NCBI GenBank assembly: GCA_902459845.2
Contig: CABPSV020000236.1
Span: forward strand, 1 to 21,660
Length of the DNA: 21,660 nt
Direction: 5' to 3'
Source of the DNA: Hepatocystis sp. ex Piliocolobus tephrosceles
Taxonomy: Eukaryota > Apicomplexa > Aconoidasida > Haemosporida > Plasmodiidae
Below are positions 1 to 9,800 of the stretch, piece by piece. How positions within the stretch are numbered: position 1 is the first letter of the stretch; every line of letters starts with the position of its first letter. Below the pieces are notes generated by a model, which saw nothing but the letters and a program-made list of their open reading frames with translations, did not search any database and was not told the DNA's origin. Made by a program: the position numbers and the translations under genes.

Positions 1-515
1 TTTTTAGTGCTAATTAATCCTATATTGTTTACTAAAAAAATATAAAATTTCCTAATTTTACAACTTAAGAATATGGCAATTTTTTTTAATAAAAAAAAAC
101 ATATATAAAGTATTTTCTTTCAGTTGTAAACTATGTATTTTTTTTTTTTCATCAATAATTCAGAACCATAATTTGTATAACATTATAGTAATACCGTTTT
201 TTATTATAAAAAAAAAAAAAAATAAGAAAATTGTTGTTATAAGAAAACATCAAGAACTCAGCATTTACAAAAATATAAGCATGTGCATATATATATATAT
301 ATATGTTTACAACAACAGCAAAAAAAAAAAAAAAAAAAATAATGACAATAACAATAATAAGACAAAAAGAAAGCACCATTACATGTATAGTATAGTGGAA
401 CATTGCTATGATGCCATAGTAGTCTATAACTTTAATTGAATAAAAATAAAAACAATTGGTTTGTTTATTATTTTAATTAGCTAATTATTTGTTTTGTTAT
501 CAATTTTTATACTAT

Positions 516-517
<2 letters not shown>

Positions 518-565
<48 letters not shown>
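518..565. repeat. T48 homopolymer
   Basis: An uninterrupted run of 48 T. Long dA:dT tracts are typical of haemosporidian intergenic DNA and are thought to exclude nucleosomes. The exact length may be affected by sequencing or assembly error. Confidence 0.9.
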
Positions 566-567
<2 letters not shown>

Positions 568-1164
568 CTTTTACATAAAGAAGTGGCATGGCTAAAAATT
601 TTATAATACACTTAATAATTTTTTTAAGATAGTGGCCATACATGTATAAGTACATATTTGTATATGTAAATTTGTGGAACTATTTTGACTTTTAATTATT
701 TCAAGTTAATGATCGTATGTTTTTTTTTTATTTTTTTATTCAATTTTTTATGTAGCCTTGGCTAATAATTGTAACTAATGCTTTTGCCATTTTTAATTTT
801 GGAATTTCTGTGAAAAAAAAAAAAAAAAGAAGCTTAAGCAAACGTAAATATACATATATATATAAAATACCAAAAAAAAAAAAAATGACGATATTAAATA
901 ATGCTTAAAAATTTATATATTTATGCGTACATGTTATAACAATTTTTTTTACAATGTCATGTCAACATATCAATTTCGTACATACATATATATATATGTA
1001 TACATATAAATATGCATAAATTTACAGTTTTTTTACAGTAGTATATGTATATGAATAAATATTTGTGAAATGTCAAGAGTATATACTTAATCGAACTAGA
1101 ACAGAAGTATTTTACGAATTGTGTTAAAAGTATAATTGCACTTTTGATAAGTTCCCCAACTCCC

Positions 1165-1193
1165 AAAAAAAAAAAAAAAAAAAAAAAAAAAAA
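1165..1193. repeat. A29 homopolymer
   Basis: An uninterrupted run of 29 A, flanked on the left by the C-rich patch gttccccaactccc, which is unusual in this AT-rich surrounding. Confidence 0.9.
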
Positions 1194-1307
1194 CATTTGC
1201 ATACCTATATTCATTATATATATATATATATATATATATGTACGGTTAAAAATAATAAAAAGGGCATTAAACAAGAATATACAAATATAATAAAAATATT
1301 ATTTTTA

Positions 1308-1503
1308 TTAAAAGATAATTTTATTAAAAGATAATTTTATTAAAAGATATTTTTATTAAAAGATAATTTTATTAAAAGATATTTTTATTAAATGATATTT
1401 TTATTAAATGATAATTTTATTAAAAGATATTTTTATTAAATGATAATTTTATTAAAAGATAATTTTATTAAAAGATAATTTTATTAAAAGATAATTTTAT
1501 TTA
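1308..1503. repeat. 16-bp minisatellite, about 12 copies
   Basis: Tandem array of the unit ttaaaagataatttta with exact 16-bp spacing. Variants change the centre (gatattttta) or give ttaaatgat. The period is not a multiple of three and the unit contains TAA, so it is not coding. It lies about 800-980 bp upstream of the ATG at 2291. Confidence 0.92.
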
Positions 1504-1540
1504 ATTTATTTTTGGTTTATCGTGATTATTTTTGTTTAAT

Positions 1541-1840
1541 TTTGTTTATCTTGCTTAACTTTGCTTAATTTTGCTCAATTTTGCTTAACCGTGCTTAATT
1601 TTGCCTACTTTTGTTTAATTTTGCCTACTTTTGCCTACTTTTGCCTACTTTTGCCTACTTTTGCCTACTTTTGCCTACTTTTGCCTACTTTTGCCTACTT
1701 TTGCCTACTTTTGCCTACTTTTGCCTACTTTTGCCTACTTTTGCCTACTTTTGCCTACCTTTGCCTACTTTTGCCTAATTTTGCTTTATCTTGCTTTATT
1801 TTGCTTTATCTTGCTTTATTTTGCTTTATTTTATTTAATT
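1541..1840. repeat. 10-bp minisatellite with diverged flanks
   Basis: The core at 1621-1790 is about 17 near-perfect copies of ttgcctactt. On both sides the 10-bp period continues with diverged units (ttgcttaatt on the left; ttgctttatc and ttgctttatt on the right), giving roughly 30 periods in all. Two forward frames stay open simply because the core unit lacks stops; the resulting hydrophobic translations are not considered genes. Confidence 0.92.
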
Positions 1841-2211
1841 TTATTTGTTTCTATTTTGTTTGATTTAATATAATTTATGGAAAAAAAAAAAAAAACTGTT
1901 GAGAAATGTGATTTGTTACTTCTTTTCCCCCATATGTTAAAAAAAAAAATTATATTTAATATAGGTATATATACATTTGTCATTTATAAATATATATACA
2001 ACTTATAACATACATATAAGTTATAAATATATGTACAATATGCAAATATATAGTATGGCAATAGATCCCACGTAAAAATAGAAAAATTTAAACAACATAT
2101 ATGTGAAAAATTTTCTTTTGTTATTTATTAATTTGTTTATATTTTTTGCATTTTTGCTATATATATAAATTTATACATACATACGTCTGTATGCATCTAC
2201 AATATATATAC

Positions 2212-2221
<10 letters not shown>

Positions 2222-2252
<31 letters not shown>
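2222..2252. repeat. (TA)n microsatellite before the ATG
   Basis: Alternating AT tract ending about 38 bp upstream of the start codon at 2291, in the probable 5' UTR. Shorter TA tracts precede it from about 2200. Confidence 0.85.
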
Positions 2253-2257
<5 letters not shown>

Positions 2258-2290
2258 AACGATTGGTAAAAATAATTGAAACTATATAAA

Positions 2291-5200
2291 ATGAAATATG
2301 ATAAAACACGCTGGAGTAATGATAGGGGAAAAAAACAGAATAATCAAGACATAAACCAGGAGAATTATAACGGCAATAACAACAACAATAACAACGATAA
2401 TGATAGAAACAACAATACAATGACTAGTATTAACAATCATTTTGAAGGAGAGTATAACAATCTACAATACACACAAACTTCTAATAATAAGATGCAAACA
2501 AATAAGTCATATAATGGTAGAAAACCTTATACAAATAGATCATATAGTAATAAACGATACGTTAATAAATCATATGTATACAAGCCATCTAGTAATAAAC
2601 TATATAGGAATAGTAAGTCAAATAGTATACCATTCGAAATGGATTCATCTGAATACCCTTTGAATAATACAATAACAAAAATAAATAATATTTATAAAAA
2701 TAAACAAAAAGGAGAAAATATAATTAATAAAAGTGATAACTACAATTCATCATCACCATCATCATATATAAAAAACAGAGCATCAAATGAAAATGAAAAA
2801 AATAAATTAAATAATATAAAAAATAATAATCAACCACGTTACCACAAAAAATATATAAGAAAAACTTCTACAGATAATTTAGTTAATTTTAATTCTGACC
2901 ATAGGAATTATAGGCCTACAAATAATAATACTACTACTAATAATAATTATAATAATAATATGGATGGATTTGACGAAGGACATTATAAAGATGTCAAGTA
3001 TCATAGTGGTGACGAGTACTATAACTGTAAAGATAATAATTTGGATAATAACAAATTTCATAACAGTGAAAATGGATATAATAACAAATTTCATAACAGT
3101 GAAAATGGATATAATGAACATTACAGTAATTATAATAGTGGACGATACGATGATCGACATTGGGATGATGGATATAGGGATGGTGAAAGACACCATGATG
3201 ATAGACACCATGATGATAGACATCATGATGATAGACATCATGATGATAGATATAGGGACGATAGATATAGGGACGATAAATATGGGGACGATAGATATGG
3301 GGACGATAGATACCATGATGGTGAATATCATGATGATGGATATCGTAATAATGATTGTAGTGGAAAGTATAATAATGAGCATAGTGGAAAGTATAATAAT
3401 GAGCATAGTGGAAAGTATAATAATGAGCATAGTGGAAAGTATAATAACAAGTTTATAAGTAAACATAATAGTAAATACACAAGTAGATACCATACTGAAT
3501 ATACTAATAAATATCGTAATGAATATAATGATAAATATCGAGATGAGTACAATGATAAACGTAATAGTAGTATTACGTACCAACGTAATGAAGAAATAAA
3601 ATTTCAACTTAATAAAATAAATGATTTACATAGTTCCTTATTTAATGGTTCAAAATTAAATGAAAATAATTATAGTAAAAATACATCTGATGACACGTAT
3701 TATATGAATAATAATAACAATAATAGTAATAGCGGTAATATAAGTATGGGTATTATCGATAGTGGAAATAATAATAATAATAATAATAATATTAATAATA
3801 TTAATAATAATAATATTAATAATAATATTAATAATAATATTAATAATAATATTAATAATAATAATAATATTAATAATAATAATATTAATAATAATAATAA
3901 TATTAATAATAATAATAATAATATTAATAATAATAATATTATAAAGAACGTACAAAATGATGAAACAATTAAAACAGGTAATAATAGTTGTGACAATAAT
4001 AGTGGTATATCAATAAAAAAAGATACTATTAAAGATAGTATACTAAGTAAACTATCTCTACTTAGAAATATACCTTTTAATGTAAAAAACGATGATAATA
4101 ATGACAAATGTAAAACTGATAATAATAGTGGAACTGTTGATTATAAAAATGAACAAGAAATAAGTAAATTAGAAAAACATACAATGATAATTAATGATTT
4201 AAGAAAATGTTTAATTAAAAACAATGATTCCAATTTGGATTTATCTAATAAAGAACATGAAACAAATAACATTAATAATTCAAATATGAATAATACTACT
4301 AAAGGTATAAATATCAATTCTATCGATAATGGTAATGCAAAAATAGTTAGTGATAACATACACTTAGAACCCAATTTTTATAATGATTATATACAACCGT
4401 TTATGGATACAAACATTAATAATAACAATATAAACATTAGTAATAACAATATAAACATTAGTAATAATAATATAAACATTAGTAATAACAATATAAACAT
4501 TAGTAATAACAATACAAACATTAGTAATAACAATACAAACATATTAATAAACAATCGAATGAATTCTTATAATGTTGATAATATTGAGTATGTTAATAAT
4601 AATGAGGAAATGTATATGGATTATACAAATGGTAGATTTTTAGAAAATAAAAACAATTTATATAATAAACAAATGAATCGTACGGACTGTATGAGTTGTT
4701 TTGATGTAAATAGCATGTTGCCACAAGAATCGTCTGTATCTTCTGTACTATTTAATGAAAATAATAGTGGTACTATTACTAGTTGCTACAAATCGAATGA
4801 ACTACAAAGATTAAACAAAATGTATGATATAAAAAATAATAACGTAACTTATAATAACAAACCTAATGCAAGTGGAAACAATTTTTTCCCAGAGGTACAA
4901 ATTAAAGAATCTTTAAAAGTATTAAATACATTACAAGTAGATATAGAAAAAGTATGTTGTTATATAAAACATTTTATAGAACCACCTGAGCAATTATTTG
5001 AAATAATGACAACTGTATTTTTAGATAGTACAGTATTAACAACTTCAAAAACAGCTATATTTTATGTATATAATCATTTGATACAAGAACTTAGAAATAC
5101 ATATAAAAATGACATGCAAAGATATCATAATATTGCTGAAAAAGGCTTACAGTTATTTGTTATTCCTATACTACGGTATATATTAATAGAAGGAACAAAT

Positions 5201-5674
5201 ACTGATATTATTAATAAATTTTTTAGATGTATAGATATATGGAATGATCGAAATATATATGGTAAAACAGTATGTGATCAATTAAAAAGTATGCAAAAAA
5301 ATCCACATAAAAAAATTGATTTAATATTAAAAGCTACACCTTACCAAGCACATAGTTTATTATCTAATGAACTTTCCAAATTCACATCCTTAAATTTTAT
5401 TTTAAAAATGCCTAGTATTAATAATGCTCATAAAAAAGCATTAGAAAATAAAATACTAAAAACTTTATTTAATAATATTTGTAAAGATAAATTAAAAGAT
5501 TTTAATTATGAAGAGATACAAGAAGCATCGAAAATTTCAGATAAAGTTATGCGTATGTTTGGACAAGAATTAATACTTCTAAATTCACAAATACTTGAAC
5601 TATCATCATTAATAAATGATAATAATGACCATTTATTAGAATTACAAAAAGAATTGAGCAACTTCAAAGAATAG
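2291..5674 (+). CDS. Asn-rich protein with C-terminal CID/RPR-like domain and coiled coil
   Basis: Single-exon gene of 1127 residues. The ATG at 2291 is chosen because it is the first ATG in the frame; an in-frame TTG lies 15 nt before it. Residues 1-860 are mostly low complexity. They include a Tyr/Asp/Arg/His block with DRHHDD units (about 283-352), four 8-residue SGKYNNEH units (about 357-388), an Ile-punctuated Asn tract (about 491-555) and a 7-residue Ile/Asn repeat (about 708-752). Residues about 871-1000 look like a CTD-interacting domain: a helical segment TAIFYVYNHLIQ (921-932) matches the family's LLYLANDVIQ-type helix, and IWNDRNIYGKTVCDQLK (983-999) matches the IWEERSVY...QLK-type final helix. 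Residues about 1082-1127 form a probable coiled coil. CID proteins such as Rtt103, Pcf11 and RPRD1 bind phosphorylated RNA polymerase II C-terminal repeats in the nucleus during termination or splicing-coupled transcription. That role is inferred here. The RPRD1/Rtt103 order (CID then coiled coil) fits, but the long N-terminal extension is unusual. Confidence 0.85.
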   Translation: MKYDKTRWSNDRGKKQNNQDINQENYNGNNNNNNNDNDRNNNTMTSINNHFEGEYNNLQYTQTSNNKMQTNKSYNGRKPYTNRSYSNKRYVNKSYVYKPSSNKLYRNSKSNSIPFEMDSSEYPLNNTITKINNIYKNKQKGENIINKSDNYNSSSPSSYIKNRASNENEKNKLNNIKNNNQPRYHKKYIRKTSTDNLVNFNSDHRNYRPTNNNTTTNNNYNNNMDGFDEGHYKDVKYHSGDEYYNCKDNNLDNNKFHNSENGYNNKFHNSENGYNEHYSNYNSGRYDDRHWDDGYRDGERHHDDRHHDDRHHDDRHHDDRYRDDRYRDDKYGDDRYGDDRYHDGEYHDDGYRNNDCSGKYNNEHSGKYNNEHSGKYNNEHSGKYNNKFISKHNSKYTSRYHTEYTNKYRNEYNDKYRDEYNDKRNSSITYQRNEEIKFQLNKINDLHSSLFNGSKLNENNYSKNTSDDTYYMNNNNNNSNSGNISMGIIDSGNNNNNNNNINNINNNNINNNINNNINNNINNNNNINNNNINNNNNINNNNNNINNNNIIKNVQNDETIKTGNNSCDNNSGISIKKDTIKDSILSKLSLLRNIPFNVKNDDNNDKCKTDNNSGTVDYKNEQEISKLEKHTMIINDLRKCLIKNNDSNLDLSNKEHETNNINNSNMNNTTKGININSIDNGNAKIVSDNIHLEPNFYNDYIQPFMDTNINNNNINISNNNINISNNNINISNNNINISNNNTNISNNNTNILINNRMNSYNVDNIEYVNNNEEMYMDYTNGRFLENKNNLYNKQMNRTDCMSCFDVNSMLPQESSVSSVLFNENNSGTITSCYKSNELQRLNKMYDIKNNNVTYNNKPNASGNNFFPEVQIKESLKVLNTLQVDIEKVCCYIKHFIEPPEQLFEIMTTVFLDSTVLTTSKTAIFYVYNHLIQELRNTYKNDMQRYHNIAEKGLQLFVIPILRYILIEGTNTDIINKFFRCIDIWNDRNIYGKTVCDQLKSMQKNPHKKIDLILKATPYQAHSLLSNELSKFTSLNFILKMPSINNAHKKALENKILKTLFNNICKDKLKDFNYEEIQEASKISDKVMRMFGQELILLNSQILELSSLINDNNDHLLELQKELSNFKE
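3139..3440 (+). repeat. In-frame coding repeats: DRHHDD-type and SGKYNNEH
   Basis: A 15-18-bp family encoding DRHHDD, DRYRDD and DRYGDD units is followed by a 24-bp array (agtggaaagtataataatga plus gcat) repeated four times. A 33-bp duplication encoding a K-F-H-N-S-E-N-G-Y-N-N-type unit precedes them at about 3050-3115. All periods keep the frame, which supports translation. Confidence 0.85.
3762..3946 (+). repeat. Asn tract punctuated by Ile
   Basis: AAT codons interrupted by ATT every 3-6 residues (about residues 491-555). The antisense and shifted frames are also open here, which is a by-product of the AAT repeat. Confidence 0.9.
4412..4545 (+). repeat. 21-bp in-frame repeat (7-residue unit INISNNN)
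   Basis: About six copies of a 21-bp unit encoding INISNNN, the last ones changed to TNISNNN. A seven-residue Ile/Asn period could support beta-rich or heptad-like assembly; only the repeat itself is seen. Confidence 0.9.
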
Positions 5675-5689
5675 TTTGTGTGTGACGAA

Positions 5690-5690
<1 letters not shown>

Positions 5691-5720
<30 letters not shown>
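5691..5720 (+). repeat. Genome-encoded A30 run, 16 nt after the stop codon
   Basis: Thirty A residues start 16 nt after the TAG of the CID gene. It would lie at the very start of the 3' UTR. Confidence 0.9.
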
Positions 5721-5722
<2 letters not shown>

Positions 5723-5994
5723 CTGTGCTTATCCCCCAACATGCCTACCCTACTTTCCATATAAATTCCATACGTATTATAGGTATTGTCAAATAGAATG
5801 TACGAAAAAAAAAAAAAATAAATAAATAAATAAACCGAAGTATCACCTTTATATATTATATTATTTGATACATTTTTTTATATTATTATTTTTTCAAAAC
5901 ACATACCACCTTTTTTTTTTTTTTATTAATAATCTTTTAAGTTATTGTATTTTTATACGTTTACTCATTTACGTATCCATTGTTTTTGTTTCTA

Positions 5995-6275
5995 CTTTTT
6001 GGTTATATTCCCTTTCTGCCCATATTCCCTTTTTGGTTATATTCCCTTTTTGTTTATATTCCCTTTTTGTTTATATTCCCTTTTTGTTTATATTCCCTTT
6101 TTGTTTATATTCCCTTTTTGGTTATATTCCCTTTTTGGTTATATTCCCTTTTTGGTTATATTCCCTTTTTGGTTATATTCCCTTTTTGGTTATATTCCCT
6201 TTTTGGTTATATTCCCTTTTTGCCAATATTCCCTTTCTGCCTATATTCCCTTTTTGGGTATATTCCCTTTATGCG
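5995..6275. repeat. 17-bp minisatellite, about 16 copies
   Basis: Unit ttccctttttggttata with strict 17-bp spacing of the TTCCC core (6008, 6025, 6042 ... 6263, sixteen cores). Variants replace the centre with tgttta, ctgccca, tgccaa or ggg. The strand asymmetry is strong: pyrimidine-rich on +, purine-rich on -. The unit has no stop in any + frame. Confidence 0.95.
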
Positions 6276-6839
6276 TTTAAATAACTTACCCAGTTTTTCT
6301 CCCCCATTGTTTTTGCTACTGTTTTTTGCGCCAGTTTATGTGCATTTCTTTTTGTTAATTTTATTTTTTTTTTTTAAGTTTATTTTTTTTTTTTCACAAA
6401 TTTTGAAAATGAAAAAACAAAAAAAAAATAAGATAAAAAAAGGTAAAAAACGATAAAGACAAAAAAAAAATATATAAGATAAAAAAAAGATGAGGACGAA
6501 AAAATAAGATAATATGTTCGAAATAATATGTTTGAAATAACCTATTCAAAATAGCCTGCTCAGAATGGTGAGTGAAAGCACAAAGAACGTTTCTATTATT
6601 TTATTATTATACTTATCAGTCAATTAGTTCACTAACGAGTTACCTATTTCCACTTCCTTCGCCACTCCCTGTAACAAAAAAAAAAAAAAATATACACATA
6701 TATATAGATATATATGTATGTATATATTTGCATCATGCATATGTCCAAACTTCCACACCTTTACATCAAACATACGTATGAATAAAAAAGTAAAAGCGAC
6801 AAATGCGCATATATCTACATTATTGTGCGTATGAATATC

Positions 6840-6842
<3 letters not shown>

Positions 6843-6890
<48 letters not shown>
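6843..6890 (-). repeat. T48 (A48 in the minus-strand transcript), 6 nt past the stop
   Basis: Read on the minus strand, the spliced gene ends TCG TAA, then gaatcg, then 48 A. The run is therefore the start of its 3' UTR. Confidence 0.9.
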
Positions 6891-6896
6891 CGATTC

Positions 6897-9800
6897 TTAC
6901 GAGGACGTCATTTGAATGTTTAACGATAGGGCTAATGATCTCTTCCAAAGCTCTCTTGTATAATCATCAAACATGACCATTTTAACTGTTTTTTCATTTT
7001 GCCTACTGTGCTTAATTTTATATTTTAGTGTTATTATACTTTCATTTTTGTTAACAAATTTAATCTTACTTAAAAATTCATTATTATATTTATGTTTAAT
7101 TTTTAAAAAATAATTATTTGCATATAGGTACCTTTTTTTTGCATTTATTTGTTTCACTGTTTGTATATTTTGTTCTTTTAAAAGTGCGTCCAGTTCGTAA
7201 CCACATTTTTGTTTGGTTGAATTAGCATCGTTACGTTCGTCATTTCTATTATGTCCGTCACGTGCATCCCACTCGTCACTCCCGTCCCATTCTTCTCTCT
7301 TAGAACTTCTCTCCGTTATCATATCTGTTGATAAAACAAAATTTTCATTCGTATATTCTGTGTTACTACCCGAATACATATGTCGGATGGTATTTTGAAG
7401 AGCATGCTTCCTAGCAAATAACACATTTTGGTCATCTACAACATGATTAACTACACCTAAAAAGTTATTTAAATATATTGGATAGTTTGTGAATACGTTT
7501 TTATTTGACTTATTATCCATTCCCACCACTACTCCATCGCTACTACATGTATCCGACTCAATAAATAAGTTTATATCATTTTTTTCTTCATCGATAAATG
7601 GATTTAAAAATATCCAATGCATATAATTTATTTTAAAAATATATAAATGATTTTTTGTTAATACAAAAAATACTAATATTCGTATAATTTTATTATTATT
7701 TGTATTTCTTCTAAAAATATCATAATTTTTACTATCAGTCCCATCATCTGATTCGGTACTAGTTGATGTCTTATTTGATGCATTCCCATTGTCACTATTA
7801 TCCGATGATAAAATAAATTTATTGCCACTATATTCATCTGATAAATCTGTTTCAGATTTATCTGAATATTCATATTTTTTTATATTATTATCTTCTTTTT
7901 TGTTTTTTCGATTTTGTCTTTTTTTACGCTTTCTTTTAGCCTCTAATTCTGATTGTTTAATTTCTTTATAACCAAAAGAAGTGATAATAATATTATTAAC
8001 GTTCATAAAATTTTTTAAATTATTTATAAAAATATTATCCTGAATTAAATCCACCCTTGTTTCATGATCTGATCCTGATAAAAAATGAGCATATCCTACT
8101 ATCTCATCACGTAAATATTTATTTAAACTAATAAACATGTCAAATGATTCATACATAACATCATGTTCATAACTTATATGACCAAATACAAAAAAATTAT
8201 CATTCACTTTACTCATACATATTCTTGTTATATCTATGTATTTTTTACTATTAAAAATAATTAACTTTAATCCTTTTTGTTCGGTTATGTTTTCTTCGAA
8301 ATCGTCTGGGATATACAGTAAGTAGTATTGATCTTGTCCCAGTGCGATAAAATACCATTCGATGGCTGTAAGAAAAAAAAAAAAAAAAAGAAGCAAATTT
8401 TGTAAAAAAAACAGATTTTATAAAAAAAGGTAAATTTTATAAAAACATGCAAATTTTATAAAAACAAACAAATTTTATAAAAAAAGGCAAATTTATGAAA
8501 AAAAAAAACACACACACACACACACACACACGCACTGACAATAAACACCGCATAATGCCTTTTTTCGTTACCATTGTTCCTTATGTATATAACAGGAGAA
8601 ATGTGAAAAATCTGCGTTGGACGTCTATTTTGAACCGAAAGCTGATTTTGAAAAAGTATGCGCAAGTAAATCAAATCATGATAAAAAAACAAAGCATAAA
8701 TAAGTGATTTTCTGAATAATACATTATGTATGTATTTTTTATAATTAATAAAATATATTATAAAATATTTAAGTTTAGTTGAAAAGCACATTAAGTAAGA
8801 CAATGTAACTAATGTGTAAAAAAATATAGTATGTATATAATTAAAAGAACTTTTGTGGTAAATATAAGCTGCATACACTGACCCATGATGTACTGTATTT
8901 ATATAAATAAATAAATAGCACAATAATAAAATATTATTTTTATAAAAAAAATGGAATAAGGAACAGTCGACACTCCATTTTTGTATTTCTTTATAGTGAG
9001 AAAATTGGATATATGTAATTTTTTGTATAAAAAAATAAAATAATTGACATACTTCTGTAAAAAAATACTGATCTTCTTTCAAAATGTTATATTCACTTGT
9101 TATCATTTTTTTTATAAATTCTTTTGACAATAGTTTACAATAATAAAAAAATATATTATAAAAAATTAGCATATCCATTGACTCGACAGATTTTATATTT
9201 ATTTTCATAATTTGACTGTATATAAGAAAAAACGATGCATATACATTACAATCATAAAAACTACATTGATTTAATACATTTATTATTGTCTTCAATACAT
9301 CTGTTTTTAAAAAAAAGGTTTTTATTGTTGTATAAATATCATTATTTATATTATTAATTAGTATACTATAAAAAATCCTTAAATAGGTGTATAATATATA
9401 TGCTTCATTAATTTCGCCTTTACTACTGTTAATGAAGATACCTTTTTTATGGAATAGTAATATATGTAAATTACTACATTTTTGTTCATATATTTTCTCT
9501 TTATTAAAATTTAATAATTCAGTTGAAACACGGTTTAACACGCTATAGTTTGGATCTTCACACGATACATTACTACTAATGCTACTGCTGATGGTGCTAC
9601 TACTGGTGGTACCACTACTGATGGTACCACTGTTGATGGTGCTATTGTTGTTGGTCTTACCACTTCCACTATTAAACACCGGGTAATGTATTCCATCTTT
9701 GTCATAATTTGACAAATTAACATTCTCATTTTTAATATTCTTACGAATCTCGTTATTACCACTACCATTACCACTACTACTACCATTATCAACAGTATCA

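Larger units (their letters stand above)
1..2290. other. Non-coding upstream region of the CID-domain gene
   Basis: No credible gene is visible in these 2.3 kb. The short open frames (for example 173-439) consist of translated poly(A), poly(T) and TA repeats. The region holds a T48 run at 518-565, an A29 run at 1165-1193, several (TA)n tracts, a 16-bp tandem array at 1308-1503 and a 10-bp tandem array at about 1541-1840. It most likely contains the promoter and 5' UTR of the gene starting at 2291, plus downstream or upstream sequence of whatever lies to the left of the window. No splice-linked coding exon could be supported. Confidence 0.7.
5675..6896. other. Convergent intergenic region (3' ends of two genes)
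   Basis: About 1.2 kb between the stop codons of the CID gene (+) and the spliced gene (-). It holds A30 at 5691-5720, a 17-bp minisatellite at 5995-6275, T/A-rich sequence, and T48 at 6843-6890. No gene is supported: the three overlapping forward frames of 111-158 codons around 5865-6456 are a by-product of the stop-free 17-bp unit, and 6572-6781 is composition-driven. Confidence 0.75.

Noticed and set aside
1561..1873. Two plus-strand frames over the TTGCCTACTT array
   Set aside because: Open only because the 10-bp unit lacks stops; no non-repeat coding sequence on either side.
2879..3607. 242-codon minus-strand frame within the CID gene
   Set aside because: Its translation is the antisense of the in-frame Asp/His/Asn repeats, dominated by Ile/Met/Val runs; the plus-strand frame spans it fully.
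2291..5720. Retrogene origin of the intronless CID gene with a downstream A30
   Set aside because: The A run begins 16 nt after the stop with no room for a normal 3' UTR, no target-site duplication is visible, and similar A runs follow the intron-containing neighbour and occur throughout the region.
5865..6456. Three overlapping plus-strand frames (111-158 codons) encoding repeated FPFWLYSLFGYIP-type peptides
   Set aside because: The 17-bp unit has no stop in any frame; 17 is not a multiple of three, and no frame is preferred.
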